From Pseudomonadota bacterium (GTDB taxonomy: Bacteria; Pseudomonadota; Gammaproteobacteria; Burkholderiales; SG8-39), in assembly GCA_021848555.1 (NCBI GenBank), contig JAJZUN010000044.1, positions 1-11,603 of the forward strand: a stretch of DNA of 11,603 bases, written 5' to 3'. Both the position numbers and the translations under genes were made by a program. Each line of letters starts with the position of its first letter. Position 1 is the first letter of the stretch. The notes below the pieces were generated by a model that saw only the letters and a program-made list of their open reading frames with translations, was not told the origin of the DNA and did not search any database. Positions 7,072 to 11,603 of this stretch are shown in pieces.

Positions 7072-8070
7072 ATGACAGCGGCGGGCTCGACCAAGCTGCT
7101 GCTCATACGCCGCGACAACATCGGCGATCTGGTCTGCACCACGCCGCTGCTGCAGGCGCTGCGCCGGCAGTTGCCGCAGGCGCGCATCGAATGCCTAGTG
7201 ACCCGCTACAACCAGGCCGTGCTGCAGTATCAGCCGGACATCGACGCCCTGCACGCCTACACCAAAGCCAAGCACCGATCGGCTGGCGAATCCCTTGCCG
7301 GCATCTACTGGCGGCGTTTTCGCATGGTGGCCGGCCTGCGCGGCCAGCGCTTCGACTGGGTGATTCTGCCCGGCGGCGGCAGCGCCAGCGCGTTGCGTTT
7401 CGCCCATTGGGTAGCCGGGAAGAACCTGCTGGTGCGCGACGCGCAGGACGTGGTGGCCGGCCCCCACGAGGTGCAGCAATGCTGCCACCTGCTGCCCCGC
7501 ATGGGGCTGGCGTACGAAACCCCCGCGACGCGCATTTTCGCCAACCAGGCGGATGCAGCCATGGTCCGGCGCCGCGTGGCCGCCGTGCTGCCCTACGCGC
7601 CGCGCCGGCTGATCGGCCTGCACATCAGCGCGCGCAAGCCCTCGCAGCGCTGGCCGGTCGAGTCCTTCGTAGCGCTGGCGCGCCGCCTGGCGGCGCCAGG
7701 TACCGCCTTCCTGCTGCTGTGGGCGCCGGGAGGGGCGGATGATGCACAGCACCCTGGCGACGACAACAAAGCCGCACGCCTGCTGGAACTGGCGCCCGGG
7801 CTGCCGATGGTGCCGATACCGACGCAGCGCCTGGAAGATTTGATTGCGGCCTTGTCGCTATGCGACGCACTGATCTGCGGCGACGGCGGCGCCATGCATT
7901 TGGCTGCGGGTCTGGGCAAACCGATAGTTTGCCTGTTCGGCCAGTCCACCGCGGCCCGCTGGCACCCCTGGGGTCCGGCTTATGAACTGCTGCAGATGCC
8001 GAGCATGGAGGTGAAGGACATATCGGTCGACGCTGCGGCGCGCGCTTGCGCCAGATTGCTCGGCGACTGA
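7072..8070 (+). CDS. Family 9 glycosyltransferase (heptosyltransferase family)
   Basis: A 332-residue GT9 enzyme; this family adds heptose from ADP-heptose to the LPS inner core on the cytoplasmic side of the inner membrane. The N-terminus LLLIRRDNIGDLVCTTPLL carries the family's conserved Asp19 in the G-D loop. The C-terminal donor site is GDGGAMHLAAGLGKPIVCLFGQ (270-291) followed by WHPWGP. GLHISARKPSQRWP in the middle is the usual strand and loop before the donor domain. GGAMH replaces the more common DS-x-x-MH, so the donor may not be ADP-heptose. The start is one base after the previous stop, with GGAA at 7061-7064 as Shine-Dalgarno sequence. The gene closes the operon and ends one base from the msbA stop on the other strand. 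Family firm; exact sugar uncertain. Confidence 0.9.
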   Translation: MTAAGSTKLLLIRRDNIGDLVCTTPLLQALRRQLPQARIECLVTRYNQAVLQYQPDIDALHAYTKAKHRSAGESLAGIYWRRFRMVAGLRGQRFDWVILPGGGSASALRFAHWVAGKNLLVRDAQDVVAGPHEVQQCCHLLPRMGLAYETPATRIFANQADAAMVRRRVAAVLPYAPRRLIGLHISARKPSQRWPVESFVALARRLAAPGTAFLLLWAPGGADDAQHPGDDNKAARLLELAPGLPMVPIPTQRLEDLIAALSLCDALICGDGGAMHLAAGLGKPIVCLFGQSTAARWHPWGPAYELLQMPSMEVKDISVDAAARACARLLGD

Positions 8071-8071
8071 C

Positions 8072-9883
8072 TCAGATGACTGCGGACGGCCTGGCGCGGG
8101 CGCGCGTCCGGTTTCGCGTTTCCTCGGACGCGCTGTCCTCAACCGCGAACTGGATTTTATACAGGTAGGCATACAAGCCGTCGCGCGCCAGCAGTTCGGC
8201 ATGGGAGCCGATTTCGGCAATCCTGCCGTGTTGCAGCACCACGATGCGGTCGGCCTTCTCGATGGTGGAAAGACGGTGGGCGATGATCAGCGTGGTGCGG
8301 CCGCGCATCAGGGTGTCCAGCGCCGCCTGCACCACCCGCTCCGATTCGGTGTCCAGGGCAGAGGTGGCTTCGTCCAGGATCAGCACCGGCGCGTTCTTCA
8401 GCAGGGCGCGCGCGATCGCCAGCCGCTGGCGCTGTCCGCCCGAGAGGCGCACGCCGTTCTCGCCTATCATCGTCTGCAGGCCCTGCGGCATTTCGTTGAT
8501 GAACTCCATCGCATGCGCGGCCTCGGCGGCGGCGATGATGGCCGCCTCGCCCGCATTCGCCAGCGGTCCGTAGGCGATGTTGGCCGCGACCGTATCGTTG
8601 AACAGGACCACGTCCTGACTCACCAGCGCAAGATTTGCGCGCAGGCTGGCTAGAGTCAGCGTCTGCGTGTCGATGCCGTCGAGCAGGATACGCCCGGCCG
8701 TGGGTTGATAAAAGCGCGGGATCAGGTTCGCGAGCGTGGTCTTGCCGCCGCCGGAGCCGCCCACCAGGGCAACGGTTTCCCCCGCGGCGATCGCGAGATT
8801 GACGTCGTCCAGGGCGGGCCGGGTGGCGTTGGGATAGGAAAAACACAGGCGCTCGAATTCGATCCGGCCCTGCGCCCGCTCCAATTGCTGCGTGCCGCTG
8901 TCCTCCTCGGGGGTTTCGTCTATGACCGCGAACACGCTCTCTGCGGCGGCCAGGCCGCGCTGCAGCGCGGCGTTGACCCCGGTCAGGCGCTTGAGCGGCG
9001 AGAGCAACATCAGCGTGGCGGTCATGAACGAAACAAAGCCGCCCACGGTCACCTCGCCCGCCCCGCTTTGCTGCGTCGAATAGTAAATAATGACCGCGAC
9101 GGCGATGGCGGCGCATACCTGCACCAGCGGCACCGAGGCCCCGGCGGCGATGGTATAGCGCATGGAGAAATCGCGCATGCGCTTGATCGCCACACCGAAG
9201 TGGCGTTGCTCGTACTCCTGGCCGCCGAACACCTTCACCACCTTGTGGCACTCGATCGCCTCGTCCAGCACGTGGGTGATATCCCCCATGGCGTGCTGCG
9301 CGTCGCGGCTTACCTGGCGCAGCCGCCCGCTGAACGCCTGGATCACCACGGCAATGACCGGGCCTATCACCAGCGTAATCAGCGAAAGCTTCCAGTCGAG
9401 GTAGAACATCCAGCCCAGCAGTCCGGCCACGGTGAGGCTGTCGCGCACCATCACCGTCAGCACGGAGGTCGCGGCGGCGGTGACGCCGGTCACGTCGTAG
9501 GAAAGTTTGGAAATCAGCGCGCCCGAAGAAGCGTCGTCGTAATAGCGCGTCGGCAGATTGACCAGCCGGCTGAACATCTCGGCGCGCAAATCGAGCACCA
9601 CGCGGTTGGATACCCAACTGAGCGCGTAGTCGCTGGCAAAGCCGAATATCCCGCGCGCCAGAAACAATCCGACCAGGGCGAAGGGAATGTAGCGAATCGT
9701 GGTGGGATCCTTGCTGACGAAGCTGCCGTCCAGCAGCGGTTTCATCAGCGCCGGGAATACGGGCTCGGTCGCCGCCACCAGGACCATGGTCAGGATAGAC
9801 AGGCCGAACATGCGCCAGTACGGCGCCACGTAGCGCAGCAGGCGCGCGTACAAGACCCGGCTCGTGGTTTCGGGAACAGCCAT
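8072..9883 (-). CDS. msbA: Lipid A export ABC transporter MsbA (fused permease/ATPase)
   Basis: A 603-residue half-transporter that dimerises in the inner membrane and flips lipid A-core from the inner to the outer leaflet using ATP. Residues 1-320 form the six-helix membrane domain; hydrophobic stretches are seen near 25-45, 65-85, 145-180 and 250-270. The ATPase domain follows: Walker A GGSGGGKTT (375-383), Q-loop Gln423 in VSQDVVLFN, signature LSGGQRQR (480-487), Walker B VLILDEATSALD (500-511) and H-loop His536. All catalytic elements are intact. The C-terminus has a charged tail of about 20 residues rich in Arg (RNRTRARARP). An extended -10 promoter lies 34 bases upstream of the ATG; the Shine-Dalgarno sequence is poor. 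Other exporters of this ABC class are possible, but the LPS neighbours support MsbA. Confidence 0.93.
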   Translation of the reverse strand: MAVPETTSRVLYARLLRYVAPYWRMFGLSILTMVLVAATEPVFPALMKPLLDGSFVSKDPTTIRYIPFALVGLFLARGIFGFASDYALSWVSNRVVLDLRAEMFSRLVNLPTRYYDDASSGALISKLSYDVTGVTAAATSVLTVMVRDSLTVAGLLGWMFYLDWKLSLITLVIGPVIAVVIQAFSGRLRQVSRDAQHAMGDITHVLDEAIECHKVVKVFGGQEYEQRHFGVAIKRMRDFSMRYTIAAGASVPLVQVCAAIAVAVIIYYSTQQSGAGEVTVGGFVSFMTATLMLLSPLKRLTGVNAALQRGLAAAESVFAVIDETPEEDSGTQQLERAQGRIEFERLCFSYPNATRPALDDVNLAIAAGETVALVGGSGGGKTTLANLIPRFYQPTAGRILLDGIDTQTLTLASLRANLALVSQDVVLFNDTVAANIAYGPLANAGEAAIIAAAEAAHAMEFINEMPQGLQTMIGENGVRLSGGQRQRLAIARALLKNAPVLILDEATSALDTESERVVQAALDTLMRGRTTLIIAHRLSTIEKADRIVVLQHGRIAEIGSHAELLARDGLYAYLYKIQFAVEDSASEETRNRTRARARPSAVI

Positions 9884-9916
9884 TATGGGGACCGCATCAG
9901 ATTTCGAAAATGTATA

Positions 9917-9925
9917 ATTATATCA
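9917..9925 (-). promoter_or_regulatory. Extended -10 promoter of msbA
   Basis: On the minus strand the bases read TGATATAAT, a perfect TG-n-TATAAT extended -10 element for the housekeeping sigma factor. Transcription would begin near 9910, giving a leader of about 26 bases before the msbA ATG at 9883. No good -35 hexamer is present 16-18 bases upstream, which is tolerated with an extended -10. It sits in an AT-rich patch (9901-9925) inside very GC-rich DNA. The core TATAATTATA (9913-9922) is a perfect palindrome, so a TATAAT also exists on the plus strand. Confidence 0.6.
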
Positions 9926-9991
9926 GAGCCCTAAACCCCGATCGTCGGTGTTCGCGGGCCGGCGCGCGAAGACGCATCGGCTGCGCCCGCC

Positions 9992-10014
9992 CCGGGGCAC
10001 TGAAGCGCCCCCGG
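9992..10014 (-). terminator. GC-rich hairpin after the WaaG-like gene (weak terminator candidate)
   Basis: CCGGGGC at 9992-9998 pairs with GCCCCCGG at 10007-10014, with one bulged C and an eight-base loop, just past the GT4 stop codon on the minus strand. No T-run follows, so it is not a canonical intrinsic terminator; it may pause polymerase or protect the mRNA 3' end. Confidence 0.3.
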
Positions 10015-10018
10015 CCGG

Positions 10019-11164
10019 TCACGCGTTCTTCGCCTGCAGCAACTCCGCATACAACCGGGTCAGCCGTTGCGCCATGTCCTCGAGCCCGCAGGGCTCCACC
10101 CGGCGCCGCGCGGCCGCGCCCATGCGCTCGGCCTGCCCCGGGGCGGCGGCCAGATTGAGGCAGCGCGCCAGTTCCACGACGTCGAGCGGATCGCGGCAGA
10201 CATAGCCCTCGACGCCGCTCTCGACGAACTCGGCCGCGCCGCACTGCAGGCTGGTGACGAGCGGCAGGCCGCAGGCCATGGCCTCCAAGGCGGCATTGGG
10301 AAAGGGATCGTACAGCGTAGGCAGAACGAAACAATCCGCCATGCCGTACCAGGGTTTGACGTCCGCCTGGCCGCCCGTGAAATGCACCCGGCCGGAAAGC
10401 CGGGACAGCCCCGCGCCCCGGCGCAGGCGCGGCAGCTCCTTGTCCGCGCCGACCACCACCAGATGGGCGTCGCGCACGCCGGAGAGCGCGCGCAGCAGCT
10501 GCGGCAGGCCTTTGCGCCTGAAGCCCGAACCGACGAACAGGAACACCATGGCCGAGTCGGCGATCCCCAGTTCCGCGCGTTTGCGCTCGCGCCAGGCCTG
10601 GCGCAACTGCGGATGGAACGCGGCCAGATCGACTCCGCTGTAGATCACGTGCAGCTTGGACTCGGCCAGCGCGTAATGCCGGCGCAACTCCTCCTTCACC
10701 ATGTTCGAATTGCAGATCACCGCGCGCAAGCGGGGGCTCTGGAACAGGCGCCGCTCCGCCGCAAGCGTGTACCAATGATACGGGTTGAGCGCGAGGGCGA
10801 TGCGCTCCCACACGCCGGCGGCGCGTTTGCGATTGGCGAGCCACTGCCGATGCACGCCGTCGCCGGCGCGGTAGACATCGCAGCAGGCGATGCGCTCGTG
10901 CGACTGCACCAGGTCGAAGCGCTGCGATCGCAGCGTGGCGCAAACGGCGCGCGCAAAGCTCCAGTCGCGCCACACCCGGCCGAGATAGAACGGATCGCAG
11001 CGGATCAGGCGTAGGCCTGCGTCCGATCCCGGTTCGCCCGACCATTTTCGCGCGAGCAAAGTCAGTTCCACGTCCTGCGCAGCAAGCGACTTCACGGCGC
11101 GTTCGACGAAGCGCTCGGCGCCGCCGTAGGGGTTGTAGCGCTGGCGCACCAGGGCGATTTTCAT
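10019..11164 (-). CDS. WaaG-like family 4 glycosyltransferase (LPS core)
   Basis: A 381-residue GT-B enzyme. MKIALVRQRYNPYGGAERFV is the N-terminal strand and glycine loop (Gly14-Gly15). FLFVGSGFRRKG (209-219) resembles the WaaG donor-domain opening VGS-x-F-x-RKG. VHFTGGQADVKPWYGMAD (260-277) and YDPFPNAALEAMACGLP (285-301) follow; Asp286 and Glu294 occupy the E-x7-E positions, with Asp for the first Glu as in many LPS enzymes. WaaG-type enzymes add the first outer-core hexose to heptose II; here that is inference. The ATG at 11164 is chosen because the family sequence starts there and AAGGGCAGG precedes it. The frame stays open to an ATG at 11314, but those 50 residues are the tail of a decayed heptosyltransferase gene. 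A 135-base gap separates this gene from msbA downstream. Confidence 0.9.
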   Translation of the reverse strand: MKIALVRQRYNPYGGAERFVERAVKSLAAQDVELTLLARKWSGEPGSDAGLRLIRCDPFYLGRVWRDWSFARAVCATLRSQRFDLVQSHERIACCDVYRAGDGVHRQWLANRKRAAGVWERIALALNPYHWYTLAAERRLFQSPRLRAVICNSNMVKEELRRHYALAESKLHVIYSGVDLAAFHPQLRQAWRERKRAELGIADSAMVFLFVGSGFRRKGLPQLLRALSGVRDAHLVVVGADKELPRLRRGAGLSRLSGRVHFTGGQADVKPWYGMADCFVLPTLYDPFPNAALEAMACGLPLVTSLQCGAAEFVESGVEGYVCRDPLDVVELARCLNLAAAPGQAERMGAAARRRVEPCGLEDMAQRLTRLYAELLQAKNA

Positions 11165-11423
11165 CCTGCCCTTGCTCCCTGCCTGGGCGCGGCGTCTAGG
11201 CGCTGGCGCAAACGCTGCACGGTCCACATCGCCACCGCGCGACACCTGCCACGGGCCCCAGTTGAACTCGCCGCCGGGGCCGAACAATGCCACCACCGGC
11301 GTGCGCACGCGCATGGTTCGCGGCGATGCGGTAGCGCGGCCCGGGCAGCACGTCGCCGTGGTGGCGCAGCTTGGTCACCAGCACGCGGCGCACGCCTTGC
11401 AGTTCGACTTGGTCCTTCAGCAT
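11161..11423 (-). pseudogene. waaQ: Heptosyltransferase III (WaaQ-like, GT9) gene remnant, internally deleted and frameshifted
   Basis: Three GT9 pieces survive in order but in three different frames. The first frame starts at the ATG at 11423 and gives RRVLVTKLRHHGDVL (11346-11387), the N-terminal signature of heptosyltransferase III-type proteins. It runs on as nonsense to a TAG at 11196-11198. The second frame gives TPVVALFGPGGEFNWGPWQV (11243-11302), the C-terminal donor-site motif. The third gives VAMWTVQRLRQRLDAAP (from 11235), plausibly the last helix, ending at a TGA (11161-11163) that overlaps the next gene's ATG as ATGA. Intact members have roughly 340-370 residues; only about 87 codons of DNA remain, so some 250 codons are gone, including the middle of the protein and the Cys-rich stretch after GPW. 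A functional product is very unlikely. WaaQ is the closest named member I can suggest; another GT9 subtype is possible. Confidence 0.75.
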
Positions 11424-11437
11424 GCGTCACAATAGCA

Positions 11438-11463
11438 GAGAACCCCAGGGTGGAGAACCCTAG
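11438..11463. repeat. Short tandem direct repeat between cobQ and the heptosyltransferase remnant
   Basis: GAGAACCCCAG at 11438-11448 and GAGAACCCTAG at 11453-11463 match at 10 of 11 positions with a 15-base period. The second copy contains the cobQ stop codon (complement of CTA at 11460-11462). It fills most of the 36-base gap between the two genes. Function unknown; it could be chance or a duplication scar. Confidence 0.4.
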
Positions 11464-11603
11464 CGCAATTCTACGAGCAGCTGCTCGATGTTCAAATGCT
11501 CCGTCATCGCATCGGCGAGGCGATCGATGCTCGCTTCGCGCAATGCGTTGTAGTCGAGCGGCAGCGGACGTTCCAATCCGACCCAGGCGAGCAGGGCGAC
11601 ACA
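11460..11603 (-). CDS. cobQ: Cobyric acid synthase CobQ/CbiP, C-terminal fragment (5' partial)
   Basis: The minus strand is open from the window edge to a TAG at 11460-11462, giving 47 residues. The sequence ALLAWVGLERPLPLDYNAL then REASIDRLADAMTEHLNIEQLL fits the C-terminal end of cobyric acid synthase, where a helix of the form LDRLAD-x-x-E-x-HLD-x-x-x-L closes the glutamine amidotransferase domain. CobQ amidates four side-chain carboxylates of adenosylcobyrinic diamide in cobalamin synthesis, using glutamine. The catalytic residues lie outside the window, so the call rests on a short, moderately conserved tail. It is unrelated to LPS and probably marks the edge of the glycan locus, although it is only 36 bases from the heptosyltransferase remnant and could be co-transcribed with it. 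A different amidotransferase or synthetase is the main alternative. Confidence 0.65.
   Translation of the reverse strand, partial: CVALLAWVGLERPLPLDYNALREASIDRLADAMTEHLNIEQLLVELR

Noticed and set aside
9913..9918. TATAAT on the plus strand as a promoter reading rightward
   Set aside because: It arises from the palindrome shared with the msbA -10; no plus-strand gene lies downstream and no -35 is seen.
8705..9934. A 409-codon plus-strand open frame antisense to msbA
   Set aside because: Composition is rich in His, Gln and Arg, as expected from the complement of a GC-rich coding strand, and msbA is unmistakable on the other strand.
10019..11314. Extending the WaaG-like gene to the ATG at 11314 (431 residues)
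   Set aside because: The extra 50 residues carry a GT9 C-terminal motif, not GT4 sequence; the natural GT4 N-terminus and a Shine-Dalgarno sequence are at 11164.
11424..11437. Promoter for the heptosyltransferase remnant (TGCTATTGT on the minus strand)
   Set aside because: Only four of six -10 bases match and no -35 is visible; read-through from cobQ is as likely.
1..11603. CRISPR arrays, tRNA genes, insertion sequences, phage or defence genes
   Set aside because: No regularly spaced repeats, cloverleaf-like sequences, transposase motifs or terminal inverted repeats were seen anywhere in the window.

Overview
The window is a surface-glycan locus, most likely lipopolysaccharide (LPS) core or O-antigen, from a GC-rich Gram-negative bacterium. 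An MsbA-type lipid A flippase, heptosyltransferase (GT9) genes, a WaaG-like glycosyltransferase and the tail of a probable cobyric acid synthase gene together suggest a proteobacterium. My guess is a betaproteobacterium, from the overall flavour of the proteins and not from a database search.

Positions 1-8070, plus strand: nine tightly packed genes that read as one operon entering from outside the window. In order they are an FkbM methyltransferase (5' end cut off), a GT2 glycosyltransferase, a GT4 glycosyltransferase, a CgeB-like glycosyltransferase, a class I methyltransferase, a probable GT-A-fold glycosyltransferase, an NAD-dependent sugar epimerase/dehydratase, a second class I methyltransferase and a GT9 heptosyltransferase-family protein. 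Two junctions are 4-base stop/start overlaps and the other gaps are 1 to 22 bases. Five transferases, three methyltransferases and one sugar-nucleotide enzyme point to assembly of a variable, probably methylated oligosaccharide. No polymerase, Wzx flippase, Wzm/Wzt transporter or ligase gene lies inside the window.

Positions 8072-11603, minus strand: reading right to left, the C-terminal end of a probable cobQ, the wreck of a heptosyltransferase III-like gene, a WaaG-like GT4 glycosyltransferase and msbA. The two strands converge with a single base between the GT9 and msbA stop codons. msbA appears to have its own promoter, a perfect extended -10 element in the 135-base gap upstream of it. 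MsbA would flip the lipid A-core molecules that the glycosyltransferases decorate.

The most notable observation is the decayed heptosyltransferase gene at 11161-11423. Its N-terminal, donor-site and C-terminal pieces survive in three different frames, with most of the gene deleted, and its old stop codon still overlaps the start of the intact GT4 gene. I saw no tRNA, rRNA, CRISPR array, insertion sequence or phage gene. The rest is a rather ordinary, though variable, glycan locus, and I do not see a new defence or mobile system in it.
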